DNA of 64,000 nt, taken from positions 27,223,951 to 27,287,950 of the forward strand of contig NC_031502.1 of the NCBI RefSeq assembly GCF_000237925.1. Direction: 5' to 3'. Positions 11,540 to 23,797 of this stretch are shown one piece after another (within the stretch, counting starts at the first letter, position 1; every line of letters starts with the position of its first letter). Under the pieces are notes generated by a model. It was not told the DNA's origin. It searched no databases and worked only from the letters and a program-made list of their open reading frames with translations. Source of the DNA: Schistosoma mansoni. Taxonomy: Eukaryota > Platyhelminthes > Trematoda > Strigeidida > Schistosomatidae. The translations under genes and the position numbers were made by a program.

Positions 11540-12260
11540 GAAGTTTCAGATAAATTTCCTCAAGTGCATTATGATGAACATTGGTTACCAAGGTGCAGAT
11601 GCATATACCGTATGAAACATCTAGCTACCCACTGTCCATACACATAATGACTTGGGAGTCATTGTTAGCCAGGGCTTAGAAACTGCTACACACTGCCATG
11701 GAATAGTCACCAAAGATTTTAGAACCCTATGGTCAATACGTAGGGCCTTTATTCATGTCGGCGCCAAAAACTTTTTGGCATTGTATACAGTATTCATTCA
11801 TCTTAAACTAGAGTACTGCAAACAACCGGCTAGCCACTGTATAAATAGTGGCAGTGAGCTGTTGTGAGAGGCTCAAAGAACCATAATGGTGTTGATTGCC
11901 GGAGTAGCAAATTTCTAGTGCGATCATTAACTGGCTCAACTAAACCTACTCCCATGGTCATATAGAACAATCATAAGTGTTCTGATCACAGTTTTTAAGT
12001 TACTTAGCGATAAGTTTGCATCTGATATATCCTCATTCCTATTGTCCTCAAAAACAGAAAATTTAAGAGGGATATCGAATAAAGTTTACAAATGCAAAAC
12101 AAATCACTTGTTCGCTGACTATCGACTTTCCCGTCGAATCATCAACGAATAGGATTCAATAACTCAAAATGAGATTGAAACTACATGTGTCGATGCTTCC
12201 GAAAGAAAATTGGATCACCATTGCAAGGAAACACGCAAGCCACCAAGACTCTTTTCCTTT
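11540..12260 (+). mobile_element. CR1-like LINE remnant: C-terminal part of reverse transcriptase ORF
   Basis: 11640-11860 reads NDLGVIVSQGLETATHCHGI...FRTLWSIRRAF...LEYCKQPAS, the post-catalytic segment of CR1/jockey-like RTs. The same family's end is at 57.3-57.8 kb (LEYGIQAASPCFKYEADMLE). Downstream to about 12260 only a decayed tail can be followed. Interrupted by stops. Confidence 0.7.
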
Positions 12261-12269
12261 ATAAACTGA

Positions 12270-13530
12270 TGTTAAAAATGAAATGTCTGAACACGATATT
12301 AATTGTTTGAAAGTTACTTTCATACATCGAGGTCTAGAATAAACGTTAATCAGGAGTGTCGTTATTACTGCTATTTGACATTTTCTTCAACAATGTGTAC
12401 CAAACAAGATTTAGGCTACAAAACGGGAACATCAAGTGACTAGACACAACCAAAGCAAACCTGTCAGAGTTAAAAAACCCGTCTTCAAAAATCAACAAAT
12501 ACAGATATCCCTTAACTGTGGCTGTGTGTTTGAAGGAAGTCGTTTAAATGTGGTCGTATGGTATTGACATTCACAACAACTCAAAAAGATTTTAGTTCGG
12601 CTATTGAAGGATACATATAGACGTCCTTGTGATAATGAAGACTTTTTGAAGGCATATGCGTTAACAGTGTCACCTTATCTATTCCTAAGAGTTTTTTCAG
12701 AGAGTTTTTCTAGGCTCCTCTTCAAGCATCCTTAAGTGGGGCATCGGATGGATTATCCAAGCAAATCAACTCGTGCTGACTTAACTCTTATGTGTCTGTT
12801 TATAGAAACAAAAGTACGGTGGTTGAACGTACTTTGAATGATCTATGTTACAGATACAGTTTTCCGATATTCGTTTCGTTGATTGCCGTAATTTTGGTTA
12901 TTTCTGTGTGTCTACTAGAATGTCGTGGATAGCTTGATTGTCTCTCCCTTGATGAGAAGGTGACTAAAGATGGCCGTGCCAGATGGTTTGAAAATATATT
13001 CATTCGTATGACAATTACCGTATGTTCAGGATTTCCACAGTCCAACTCCCATTTGATACAAATGTTTTGTTGTCCAACCAAGAAATAACTAATCCGTGAG
13101 GTGATAAGGTTTCTTTCATCGGCAAAGGTAGGTAGTGATATTGGTAATGGGGGTTCAGATATTAGCAGTGAAGAGTATTCTGGTTTTAAAAGTAGATCTA
13201 CTGGAGGAGTCAGACCTCTGATCGCAAAAACCTGGAAACTATAAATATCCCAGTAAGTACAAGAAGACTGGAATACAGCAAGAAGGTGGACCACTTACTT
13301 ACGGGGTTGATTCTACGGTCATTTCAATTCGAAACTTGAATACAAATGTCACTTTTTACCAGTTGTGATATAAAAACCTTGAGTGAAGAAAAATTAGATT
13401 CATTGTGCAAGCAAAACAATAAAAACTGCTACTAACAGCAGACCGTCCACGATTCATAAAAAATCTTCGACTTTTAGTTGCAGATTTCCTGGCTAAAACC
13501 CCAAACTGTGACTACTAGTAAGTCTGGCCT
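12270..13530. other. No supported gene
   Basis: Sequence between LINE fragments. A 148-codon minus-strand open frame (12848-13294) has no recognisable domain and no splice support. Probably decayed repeat. Confidence 0.4.
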
Positions 13531-13539
13531 GGAAGATGG

Positions 13540-13930
13540 AAGTCAAATTTATTCGGATAACAATGTGAACAATTTAGTTAACTCAAATGAAACTTATCCT
13601 AAGGTTAGGTAGCTTTAGAAAAGGTCGAGTGAGTGAATAAGAGGGTATTGGGAATGGTTTTTATATCAAGACCAATGTTTTTCAGTAGAAAAAGAGTATT
13701 AAAACGCAGCGAAGGATATAGATATTTCGATGTATGTAATCGTTTTGGATCTTAGCGAAGCTTTTTATAAAGTCTCTCACCTGAGTCTTAAACAGAAAGT
13801 AAAAAGGTTCGAAATCATTGAAAGATGTAGATATGTATGACTTGATAGTGCTGTCTTTCGTGATAATTTTTCAATGGGGGATCCTGAACCAGAATTCGGG
13901 AATGGAAGGGTTCAAAGCTATATTTGGCAG
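13540..13930 (+). mobile_element. CR1-like LINE remnant: RT catalytic motif A
   Basis: Around 13726-13820 the plus strand reads MYVIVLDLSEAFYKVSH followed by LKQKVKRFEI, the decayed counterpart of the RT motif with the first catalytic aspartate (xVLDFSKAFDKVSH in intact relatives). A decayed PQGS region follows near 13880. Stops break the frame. Confidence 0.65.
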
Positions 13931-14029
13931 ATAGTCCCCACGTCGAGAAGCATAAATACCGTTCTTCTGTAGTTCATCGTCTTAGTCCAGTTATTCTATA
14001 CCTGCGAAGTTTCGTCACGATTATTAGTT

Positions 14030-15070
14030 ATCGGGGATTGCAACGTAGTTGTGAGTATCGGGTACTTCGTATACAATCTCAAGTGTTTAGCGCAGTGAGT
14101 TGGGATGTATGAGAACCTGTGTACGAAATCTTAAGGCAGGTTGAACGAAGACATAAATTGACTGCGGTCTAGTGGAAACGGCTTTAACTGAACACATAAC
14201 GTCTGTAAGTCCGTTCGCGTAAGAGTTTAGATCCATACGCACTGAGGAAGATGAAGGATTCACAGATTCCCCTGCAATTCGGAGCGTCGTTCCGTCAACA
14301 AATTGTGCTGCAGCTCATCCAATGTTAGCTTTCACTGAATCGCGAATCCTGAGTAAAACATGTAGAAAAGCGTCAGTCCACTGAGGAACATTTGCAGCTG
14401 AGAGTGAGGCATTCAACTGTCAATAAAATCTTTCCATCAAATCGATAGCTTGTGGGATATAGGCGGTCATCCAGGATCGTGTAATCCCCAGGAGTGTAGT
14501 AAGTCAACAGAAACGTTCGGAGTTTCACTGGTGTCCACGGTCTGTAATAATAGTTGAAGGATGACCGACCGATGTAGACGCGGGTCACTGTTCCAACCAT
14601 AACATTCTTCATAGGTGCTGCTTCTGGAGGTCGTGTGAAACGGTCTACACAAGACGATAGGTCACCGTCCATTTGAATCTGGTAATGGCCCTAACGAATC
14701 AAGATCGGTGTGTTCGAAGCGAGCTTAAGGCGTTGAAAAAGAGACTAGGGTAAATTTGTTATGTCTCATCATCTTAGATTTCTGGCAGTTTGCACAGAAG
14801 CGTATCTACTCCCCAACGTCTTCACTCATACTAGGCCAGTAAAATCGTTTTATTGTGAGCTTAATGGTTACTCGAACACCAGAAGAAGAAAGTTCCTGCA
14901 ACGTGTTGTAAACTTTGCGTCGATAATGTTTCGGCACAACTGGATGATCCTCACCTGCAGATATGTCATTAGGTAGATTGTCCTTATCTGTCGCCCATAG
15001 GGCATTCGATGGCCGAACAATTTCCAAGTCTACCACGTTCTCTAATCCATTTTTAGCAAACCTCAACATT
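14030..15070 (-). mobile_element. Gypsy-type integrase remnant
   Basis: Read on the minus strand, 15069-14806 encodes a His/Cys zinc-binding segment (VVPKHYRRKVYNTLQELSSS, then GVRVTIKLTIKRFYWPSM). Next come CVDRFTRPPEAAPM (14672-14590, start of the integrase core) and, in another frame, SLSAANVPQWTDAFLHVLLR to GTTLRIAGES (14405-14240) and a tail near 14100. The order zinc domain, core, tail fits an integrase of the CsRn1/Boudicca group. Frameshifts and stops make it dead. No RNase H or RT adjoins it. Confidence 0.75.
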
Positions 15071-15299
15071 TTGAAAGTTATTCAGTGCGCCTTTGAAAAT
15101 ACAGATATAAAACCGCTGTCTATACACTGTAATTTTGGTGGCGTTTGGTATAGTTCGGGGTACTTATCGAACATCCGTTGACAGTATGGATCGATTATGT
15201 GCTTTACAGTGACTGGGGATAACCTACAGCCAGAAAAGGAAGTTCCGCAAACAGATAAATTAGTTTTTTTCGCCAACTATTTAAAAGGACAGTGATATT

Positions 15300-15680
15300 T
15301 TTTCTCGATGAGTAAATTCTTATTGTTTTGATCGTCGATTGCATATCAAGACTACTGTTCACACTTTAATTAAATTTATTTCAATTAAAGTATCCGTTAA
15401 GAGTAGTGATTCTGTTTCCAAAGTAGTTTACCGTCCGTACTTTTGAGTACTTTGTTTCTATTGTATTTGTTAACACTTCTGATCCTAGCAATTTACAGTT
15501 TTCCACCATTTCTGTCATAAGTCACTTTCGTCTCTGGATATTATTGTATCTATTTTCGTTCTGACAACCTCTGTTTGATAGCCGGACGGTGCAAGAGAAG
15601 CGACTGCCAACAACTGAGCTGTTGATGCATTGTGGTAAGTGATATGCAGTGTGAAGAGTGAAAAGGATGACACCACGAAG
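15300..15680. other. No supported gene
   Basis: AT-rich spacer between the integrase remnant and the next LINE copy. No feature recognised. Confidence 0.4.
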
Positions 15681-17830
15681 TTCACGTGAATTTAACACCC
15701 GCTTCTTTCAAACGGTTTAGTTAAAATGGTTGAGTGTTTTCTCTGTCCCCCGTTCTTTAAATGGTATCTGGCAGGAAACGCCTAAAAATCTCAATCGCAA
15801 GGCTAGACCTGTTTCCAGCAGGAAAAACAACCTGACCACTCAAGTTGTCGATAGTCCTCCAGAATTCCACAGTGTCTAAAGTGACTGTGATTGTTACTCT
15901 AACAAAAGTTGGTGAATGGGTACAGGTCGAGAACAAGAAACTGCATAAAGCTATTAGGGAAACTCCAACCCCCCGGCAATTAGCCGAGAAGTTAAAAACT
16001 GATCACAGCGACAGGCCAGTCATCCTTTATAAAACCAAGGAGATCGAAAGTTAAGAACCCAAAACTCCTTTTGAGCATGATATTGCGTTGACAAAACAGC
16101 CACTGGATCAGCTTATGCCTCAGGTTATCTCCGGAGTCACCTTGCCAAAGGTGTAAGGACTAGGTAGCCAAATGAACTCAAAACAGAATCAAGTCAAGCT
16201 GCTTTATGTAGTATTTAAATATCTTAATGAACGGAACCTAATGTTACAGAATGGACACACTGAAGGAGTCCATAAGGACTCACCGCTCTTAGACCGTGTA
16301 AAAGAAGAATAGCCGGAAAAGAACTAAAACTTAGGTCGGATGCTGGCGAATAAGACCTAAACGTTGTAAATTTTCAGGTCGTGACGCTTCGACGAAGAAC
16401 GATACTGAAGCCACTATATGTGCAGCACGAAGCCACTTAAATAGGCTTCGAATCTGTCGCACAGATGTCCGAAGCTTGCTCGATAAGCTACCATAGCTAG
16501 GTGTGCGGATTGAACCTACCAAGCTAGACATAACCGCAGTCACAAAAACGTGGCTGACGTAGCGTATAGATAGTACGGAACTTGAGTTTGAAGGTTTTAA
16601 GTTGGTAAGAGTCAACATAATCCAGAAGTGTAAAGGAGAGATGGTAGCTCTATTCATTAGGAATACTATCCTATTTACCATTATTGACAGTGTATCCCAT
16701 GAGAGTATGACGTGTGAATTAGTTAACTGCTGCTTGAAATGTAAGGGACAAGAGCTGCTGATTGGTTTGGTCTACCTCAGTCCAAGCTGTGAGGTAAATG
16801 AGGTATTGCTAGACAGTCTCAATACTTGCTCACAAGATGGTCGATGTCTAATCCTAGGATACTTTAATACACCCATGATAGGCTGGTATAATCTGAGAAC
16901 TGAATTGTCAGAAAATTTCCCCGAGCAGGAACTATTTGATGCGGTTATCACATGTGCCCTTGAACAACACGTGAAAGAAGAGACTAAATACAGCCAGGAC
17001 TCTGAATCATCCTCGCTAGATTTTATATTGACCCATCGTGAGGATGACGTCACGAATCTCGATTATATGCCATCCCTCTAGGTATAAGTGATCATCCAGT
17101 TCCAATCTTTGACTTCCATATGGTTGTCAAAAACTAGTATGCGTCAGCTCAGCCTAGGCCTAACAACTGGAAAGCAAATATACAAATTATTATACATTCA
17201 TCATCGTCAGTAGATTGGACAGTAGAGCCAGAGTCTCCAACTGAAGCAGATTGGGACGTATTTCGAAATTTGTGCTTAAAACTTACTGTATTCCACACCA
17301 CTTGGATCACATCGAGGGGGCCGAGAAACTATCCACTGTGGTTCAGTAGGGAGGTTCTCACCCTTCTTCGTAAGAGGCGAAGAATTTGAGAAAGATTCAG
17401 GTTACTGGGGACTGATGCGACAAAATCTCAATACCGAGCAACTCGAAATACTTTTGCCTTGACCCTCCGTGAATCTAAAAAAAATTGTTAAGGAATCTAT
17501 GGGATGCCCTAAACGCTTGTATTCGTACATAAACTAAAGGACTAAAAGAAGAGGGACTATCACAACATTATGGGGAGACAGTAATCCTTCATCACTAGTG
17601 GAGGACGACTATAGTAAGACTCAAGTATTCTGAAAATGCTTTAGCAATGTGCACACCCTTCCCATCAGTTCCTACAAATCTCCCACACACACTGAACAAT
17701 GTGATCATTAAAGAACTCGATGTCTTTGGTTTGCTAAATAAGCTCGACATAAGTAAATGCACAGACCCGATGAACTGCGTCCGAGGTTACTAAAGGTACA
17801 AGCTAACTTCGTTACGAACCCCTCGAGTGC
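15680..17830 (+). mobile_element. CR1-like LINE remnant with endonuclease domain
   Basis: The plus strand holds a decayed ORF1-like stretch (15845-16054), then an endonuclease domain. Around 16490-16560 it reads TKLDITAVTKTWLT (catalytic Glu of xxTETWL lost). 16602-17081 gives VALFIRNTILF, ELLIGLVYLSPSC, CLILGYFNTP (GDFN motif decayed to GYFN) and SSSLDFILTHREDDV. Decayed linker follows to about 17830 (DWTVEPESPTEADWDVFRNL). A homologous copy is at 9.2-10.5 kb. Confidence 0.75.
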
Positions 17831-18099
17831 ATGTTTTTATCTATCCGTAACCCAGGATCGATTACCAAAGGTTGAAGGAACGCCATAGTAAGTCCTGTCG
17901 TTTCTCAACAACCGCGAAATTTGAAAGTGGTAACATTTTTTAGTATGGTTTAAACATTTTTCGACTTGTTCTTTTGTAGGTGTGATAATTTGTGGTCGAG
18001 TGGATGCCCTGTTAATATATGAACGTGATGAGACCGCCAATTAGAGATCAGTGATTTATCGATCAAAACAGTGACAAAGGGAAACCGTACGAACAGTTT

Positions 18100-19385
18100 A
18101 GAGTACTTATCGGTCCCGCTTTATGCTTAGCCCAGGTAGTTAAGTCCAGAACAGCCTCTGCGGTATGAATCATTCAGTAATTTATTGAATGCCTAGAACT
18201 AGGACAGTGGACTCAGTTTGTCAGTAGCCCTACCAGACATCAAAATATCTTGAACTTAGTCTTTACCAGTGGTCTCACTCACAACACTGTATATATTATG
18301 TATATCGGAAAAACGTTTCCAGGTAGTGATCATAATATTGTCGTATGTAACCTTAATTTAAACAACAAAACAGGTAGACGTAAAATTGTAACACTTCGTA
18401 GAAACTATCGCAAGGTTGATTGGAATAACTTCCATGATTACATAAGAAGCACTGATTGGGGAACTTTCTTTACTGCAAACAATATATCATATCACAGCAT
18501 CAGAAGTATGTGGTGTTTGAGTGAACCAATGATCCCCTTGCATTGATGACTGCTTGATTATGAATTGCAAATACAGCACATTCGTTTGTGCTTATCTAAT
18601 ACCTCTTGATTAAATTGCGTTGTTTCTGGGATTACTAGTTCATACTATAACTCAAATACTTCAAATCATCACAAAGTATCATCAACAAAGTCGCACCTTT
18701 AGAATACTGGAGACCTAAGTTCTCTGAAAATCTGTATATACCGGTCGGTACACGAAGACGTCTTCAAAGACATTGTACTCGATTCCACAACTCTAATGAC
18801 TTTTCCTCTTTAGTAACAGACGACAGAAATACTTGTCCGAACAGAGGCAATAAGTACACAAAAAAACAGTCGAACAGGGGAAAAAACGTGCTGTCGAACT
18901 TAATAATAACTCATTTGCACTCATTATATTCTTTCAAAGTAAACTTAAACGTTCTAAATCGAGAGGGAACATATTTATTAAAGACAAACAAGTATACGAA
19001 GATCCTAAAGTTGTTATGGAACTATTGAGTAAACACTTTTGTTTCTTATTGACTAATAAAAACCACTAAATGATTCGAAACTAATCACAGCATCTCCCTG
19101 TGAAATTATTAATGTGGACTTCAATGTAAAAAATATCTTTAATGCAATTAGTACATTGAAACACTCCTCAAATGATGGACCAGATGGAATTCCGGCTGGC
19201 ATGCTAAAACGTGGAGGTGGTGATGTGGGTGTTTCACTTCTCAAGCTATTTGCGATATCACTCTCTACAGCGTAATACCCTACTGCCTGGAAAACTATAC
19301 ATATCATTCCCAAAACCAAAACAGGACCTGAAGCAAATGTTGAAAATTACGGACCCATAAACACGATTTTTTGAGCACATTCCTG
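18100..19385 (+). mobile_element. Jockey/CR1-like LINE remnant: end of endonuclease and start of RT
   Basis: 18180-18540 encodes QFVSSPTRHQNILNLVFTSG and GSDHNIVVCNL (SDH endonuclease motif). The frame from 19081 gives FNAISTLKHSSNDGPDGIP, GDVGVSLLKLFAIS, AWKTIHIIPKTK and ENYGPI, the conserved entry to the RT domain. It stops before the catalytic motifs, and in-frame stops near 19275 and 19372 show it is dead. Confidence 0.75.
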
Positions 19386-19494
19386 TGTGGTTGTTATGTT
19401 CGCTCTCCACACATTTTGGGGGGGGGGAGGTTCAACCTGACCGTGTATTATGTCGCGAGCCCTTAACACGAATGACAAAACACCGTGATGGCTA

Positions 19495-19800
19495 TTGGTT
19501 AATGGTGGAACAGCTTTATCAGAACATGTACAATATAATGATCTTGATAAACTTCAAGACCACCGACTACATTATTCATCACTTCCTGAAATATGGTTAG
19601 AGAACAACTTAGACTAAATGGAAGGAAGATGTATTTGAATGGGTCAAAAGGAATGTTAATTTTTGTCAAAATAAATGGGGATTGGTCTAGAGGGATTTGA
19701 AGATAAACATCATTTATGTCAACTTTCGAAAATTCCCTAGAACCATGAAGTCGATTTAGAATATCATAAACTTCCAACGTTGAGCATGTTTGCTTCTACA
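19495..19800 (-). mobile_element. Gypsy RT fragment flanking the LTR element
   Basis: Minus strand reads DILNRLHGSREFSKVDINDV, YLQIPLDQSPFILTKINIPF and FLPFSLSCSLTIFQEVMNN, the first RT palm motif (KVDLxxAYxQI) and following segment of a Ty3/gypsy RT. A second copy of the same segment lies at 24.16-24.53 kb, on the other side of the LTR element. The YxDD motif is decayed (VYQDHYIV). Confidence 0.75.
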
Positions 19801-19812
19801 CTTGTTTAGATT

Positions 19813-20169
19813 TGTAGTGACCGGCCAGTCTCGATAAGAACACGATTGGAATAACGGAAACAATTATTATTATTGTAACCAATTGTACCAGAGATTGTTT
19901 TACTGTATTTGTTTAACTGTATCAGTTTCACTTCTTGTTCCGCTATCCGCCTTGTTTGGTTCGAGCTTGCTCACGCACTGCTTATTCGCTTGTACTCTTT
20001 GGCACGTCTCGGTATTATTTCGATACCACGAGATCGCCAATAAATATACTTGATCTGGACTAGCAAAGCCTTCTGATTTACGGGCTATCAATGGAACCAA
20101 GTCGTTTTTGGACACGTAATCGAATAGTAGTGGTGATCATAGTCCGTCCACGACTCGACATCCACTACA
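19813..20169 (+). repeat. 5' LTR
   Basis: 357 bp with 7-bp inverted ends TGTAGTG/CACTACA. Contains a poly(A) signal AATAAA at 20039-20044. Two substitutions by eye against the 3' LTR (C/T near 20070 and near the end), implying recent insertion. A primer-binding site starting TGG may begin at 20172; I could not name the tRNA. Confidence 0.9.
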
Positions 20170-20345
20170 ACTGGTGAGCCGTATTTGGAACACGCAATAC
20201 AGCTGGTAACCCAATCCATCGAGCACAAGTCAAACTTGGCCAATTCTCCAAACCAGATCAATCCGGTGAGTCTATTTATCTATTCACATCTGTTGCATAT
20301 ATTCGTATTGATATTTTTCAATATATAATATTTTGGCAACTTAAT

Positions 20346-21212
20346 ATGGTAGATAACGATAAGAATAACATAAATATGATAGACTCCGAGATACAGGTCA
20401 TCAGTTTTCGACCGGTTCCTTTCATCCCTCATGATCCACAAGTCTGGTTCGCGGCACTGGAATCTCAATTTGAGATCCGCCGCATAACCAATCAAAGGCA
20501 GAAATACGCCTACGCTTTGGAATCATTGCCTGGGGATCACCTAACCGCTGTCCGTGAGGTTGTCCTCAATCCGAACGTTCCAAACGTTTATGACCGTCTT
20601 AAGGATGCCATCCTTCGACATTTCCTCCCATCAAGAGAGGAACGATTGAGGACACTATTAGCACGTCACCCTATGGGTGATGCTAAGCCGAGCCACCACC
20701 TCACGCGCCTGCAATCCCTTGCAGGAAACATGACAGCTGACTCTGAGATAGTCAAAGAGTTGTGGCTCGAAGCCTTACCAGTCAGTATCCAGCCAACCCT
20801 TACGGCTCTACTCGAGGACACCCCGCTCAACAAGGTGGCCCTCATAGCAGATAAGATTCTAGCACGAGTTAACACCAAAGACGACTATTCGGTTGCTAGT
20901 ACTTCCCGTTCTAACGTTGATCTCGATGCTAGACGACCTCCGGCTCATGGGGATAGGGACAGATGTATCCATACTCGTCTCAGTTTCCGAGACCGCGCAA
21001 ATGTGCCAGCCCCCTACGCCCCCCGACCCAGGTCACAATCTCTTAAGGCCGTAACGACTCGCTCCAAGCGGGCATCTTCCAAGCCACGCCAGAAGGCGGT
21101 TTCGGAAGCGAGTCCAGGTTGGTGCTGGTTTCACCGTGCTTTCGGAGCCGGTGCCCGTCATTGTCGAGCTCCCTGCTCATACAAGGCGGGAAACTCCTCA
21201 GCCGGCGAGTAA
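20346..21212 (+). CDS. gag: Retrotransposon Gag polyprotein
   Basis: Complete 288-codon reading frame starting at ATG 20346. The N-terminal half is a capsid-like helical region (PHDPQVWFAALESQFEIRRI, LRTLLARHPMGDAKPSHHL). The C-terminus is basic and Arg/Ser-rich and holds a CHCC zinc knuckle, C-x2-H-x9-C-x3-C, within [19 protein letters not shown]. Gag packages the element RNA into cytoplasmic particles. Pol lies in the minus 1 frame and overlaps the end of gag, so expression would need minus 1 frameshifting. The frame is intact although the element's pol is destroyed. Confidence 0.88.
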   Translation: MVDNDKNNINMIDSEIQVISFRPVPFIPHDPQVWFAALESQFEIRRITNQRQKYAYALESLPGDHLTAVREVVLNPNVPNVYDRLKDAILRHFLPSREERLRTLLARHPMGDAKPSHHLTRLQSLAGNMTADSEIVKELWLEALPVSIQPTLTALLEDTPLNKVALIADKILARVNTKDDYSVASTSRSNVDLDARRPPAHGDRDRCIHTRLSFRDRANVPAPYAPRPRSQSLKAVTTRSKRASSKPRQKAVSEASPGWCWFHRAFGAGARHCRAPCSYKAGNSSAGE

Positions 21213-21595
21213 ATGCGGCCGTACTCGCCGGCACTTCACCTCAGGTTGGCCGTTTATTTTACGTGCACGATTATCGCACCAACGCTAGGTACCTTGTGGA
21301 TACGGGTGCCCAAGTTTCTGTCGTACCTATCGGTAACAGTAAGTCTCAAGCCACTATGCTTCGACTACGCGCTGCGAATGGCTCAGTCATTCCCACCTAT
21401 GGTACACGACAACTTACGGTCAACCTGAGCAACCGACGACAGTATCTGTGGACGTTCATCATTGCCGATGTTCCCACAGCTATACTCGGTATCGATTTCC
21501 TACAGCACTATGAATTGCTAGTCGATTCACGTAGGCTGCAGCTAATTGATACTTCGTCGAACAGCAACTTTATGGGCTCTAAAGCCCACACAAAC
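20960..21595 (+). repeat. Inverted repeat arm 1 (gag end plus protease), 636 bp
   Basis: Reverse complement of 22441-23076 with equal length and no indel seen. The loop between the arms is 845 bp. Confidence 0.85.
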
Positions 21596-21619
21596 CGAGA
21601 AATGCCTTCAGTTCCTTGA
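21119..21619 (+). CDS. Retroviral-type aspartic protease (truncated pol)
   Basis: Minus 1 frame relative to gag. The active site is [13 protein letters not shown], with the DTG codons at 21299-21307. The second conserved segment [20 protein letters not shown] follows. The open frame has no ATG near its start, as expected for a frameshift product. Normal sequence ends at 21595, where the element switches to an inverted RT segment, so the last residues before the stop are foreign. In an intact relative the frame would continue into RT. Confidence 0.85.
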   Translation: MVLVSPCFRSRCPSLSSSLLIQGGKLLSRRVNAAVLAGTSPQVGRLFYVHDYRTNARYLVDTGAQVSVVPIGNSKSQATMLRLRAANGSVIPTYGTRQLTVNLSNRRQYLWTFIIADVPTAILGIDFLQHYELLVDSRRLQLIDTSSNSNFMGSKAHTNREMPSVP

Positions 21620-22440
21620 GTGTGGACGGTAGTGTACTCCATTATAGTACGTACTTTATCCTCACAAGGTAGAATACCCTCATGCTTAATAACATGACCT
21701 AAGAATTTTATTTCCTTCTCCCCGAGTTCACACTTGTTGGGGTTGACTATTATTCCATTATCCGAAAGGCGCTGGAATAGTAGCGTCAGGTGTTGATAAT
21801 GTTCATCTACGTTTGATGATGCGATTAGCAGGTCATCAATATAGACGTGAACAAAATCTAGGTCTCGTACAATGCTATCGATAAACCTTTGGAAAGTTTG
21901 AGCAGCATTCCGTAATCCAAATGGCATTCGTAGGAACTCAAATAAACCGAAAGGAGTCGTGATAGCAGTTTTCTCTATATCTTCAAGAACGACTGGGATC
22001 TGGTGATATGCTCGTACCAGATCGATCTTGGAAAAAATTGTCGTGCCCTTGAGTGATGCCGTGATGTCATGTATGTGGGGGATGGGATAGCTATCGAAAC
22101 GTGTATCTGTGTTTAACGCTCGGTAGTCTCCGCATGGTCTCCAACTAACCCCATCCTTTTTTCGAACCATGTGGAGAGGTGAGGCCCAAGGACTGTGAGA
22201 AGGACGAATAATACCAGTAGCTAGTAAATTGTCAAACTCACGTTTAGCGAAAGCTAATTTGTCCGGTGCCAGTCGGCGAGGTCTTGCCGTGACTGGTGGT
22301 CCGCGGGTGACTATGTGGTGTACCACACGATTGGTCACCGATGGAGTCTCCTCGAGAGGTTTAGTTAATTTGGGGAATTTCTGAAATAAAGCGTGGAATA
22401 AATCGTCACGCGAATGAAATACACCTGTGATTCGGTACGC
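21600..22440 (-). pseudogene. Inverted, truncated gypsy reverse transcriptase
   Basis: The minus strand encodes the RT fingers and palm: [83 protein letters not shown] (catalytic YIDD) and [10 protein letters not shown]. It reads continuously from the inverted protease. Near 21625 a one-base shift moves the frame (LKELKAFLG appears in another frame), and at 21596 the sequence breaks into the plus-strand protease. The connection, RNase H and integrase domains are missing. The catalytic core itself looks intact. Confidence 0.88.
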
Positions 22441-23076
22441 GTTTGTGTGGGCTTTAGAGCCCATAAAGTTGCTGTTCGACGAAGTATCAATTAGCTGCAG
22501 CCTACGTGAATCAACTAGCAATTCATAGTGCTGTAGGAAATCGATACCGAGTATAGCTGTGGGAACATCGGCAATGATGAACGTTCACAGATACTGTCGT
22601 CGGTTGCTCAGGTTGACCGTAAGTTGTCGTGTACCATAGGTGGGAATGACTGAGCCATTCGCAGCGCGTAGTCGAAGCATAGTGGCTTGAGACTTACTGT
22701 TACCGATAGGTACGACAGAAACTTGGGCACCCGTATCCACAAGGTACCTAGCGTTGGTGCGATAATCGTGCACGTAAAATAGACGGCCAACCTGAGGTGA
22801 AGTGCCGGCGAGTACGGCCGCATTTACTCGCCGGCTGAGGAGTTTCCCGCCTTGTATGAGCAGGGAGCTCGACAATGACGGGCACCGGCTCCGAAAGCAC
22901 GGTGAAACCAGCACCAACCTGGACTCGCTTCCGAAACCGCCTTCTGGCGTGGCTTGGAAGATGCCCGCTTGGAGCGAGTCGTTACGGCCTTAAGAGATTG
23001 TGACCTGGGTCGGGGGGCGTAGGGGGCTGGCACATTTGCGCGGTCTCGGAAACTGAGACGAGTATGGATACATCTG
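22441..23076 (-). pseudogene. Inverted gag-end and protease copy (arm 2)
   Basis: Second copy of the gag C-terminus and protease in reverse orientation. The zinc knuckle and DTG site are present. A G-to-A change turns the tryptophan codon after RRQYL into TGA (near 22585), so protease and RT are separated by a stop. This difference from arm 1 shows the arms are not one sequence assembled twice. Confidence 0.85.
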
Positions 23077-23231
23077 CCCCGTCTACGGACGAGACTTCCG
23101 TCTCACGTCCAGACCTGCAGACCACACCGCCCTTGACTGCGGATGAGATTGCAGGCTCACGAGGTTCGAACGAGACTACCGTCTCACGTTCTGGTCGCCG
23201 AGTACGCTTACCCGTACGCTTTCTCGACTAA
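23077..23231 (+). CDS. Pol C-terminal tail of the LTR element
   Basis: Plus-strand frame ending TAA at 23229-23231: TSAPSTDETSVSRPDL, then RSGRRVRLPVRFLD. A TRSGRRV..P tail after the integrase is usual in CsRn1/Kabuki-type pol. It shows the genuine 3' end of pol survives downstream of the inverted insert. Confidence 0.65.
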
Positions 23232-23797
23232 CCTCACAACCAACTACGGATACAGTATAGGAATCTACCCCCATACTACACGAAAGCTACACTTTTCTCT
23301 TTTTCTTTCATTTTTTTGTTTACCCCGAGCCTACGCCTCTGACCATCGCTGTTCTGGTATCGTCGACTTTAGTCAATCTTGGCGAAAGCTGGCCTGATCA
23401 CCCACGCTATAGTCAACGCACTCAGTCGATCTCTCTGACTCCAAATACGTATGATATACATTTGGTCCCGAACATGGTTATCCTGGTCGCATCTGGTTCC
23501 TTGGCTCAATCTGGTTTCGTCCTACGTCTGCAGCGTTTCTGGTCCGGACCTCTACGAACGCAACCTTCAGATTCTGGATACAAACCACTCTGGTGTAGCA
23601 TGCTAATCCAAACAATCAACACAGTACGTTCCTTCTGGTACCGTTCTACGTCAAAGACTTTTGGTGGCAACTCGAGGATCAACGATCACTTCCTGTTCTG
23701 CCAACGCCTTCGTCCTACAATTGCACGTTTCGCGATCAGTCCCACGAACGAAACCGCTACGTATCGAAAGTGTAAACCCTTTCTAGCGGGGGGCTCC
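23232..23797 (+). other. 3' untranslated region of the LTR element
   Basis: Between the pol stop and the 3' LTR. A 125-codon open frame here (23462-23839) runs into the LTR and has no domain. A G-rich run (AGCGGGGGG, about 23785-23793) just before the 3' LTR is the candidate polypurine tract. Confidence 0.55.

Noticed and set aside
12848-13294. 148-codon minus-strand frame
   Set aside because: Long for the region, but no recognisable motif, no splice sites, and embedded in LINE remnants.
22802-22993. Identical 63-codon frame also present at 21043-21234
   Set aside because: The duplication is explained by the inverted repeat arms of the LTR element; it is antisense to gag.
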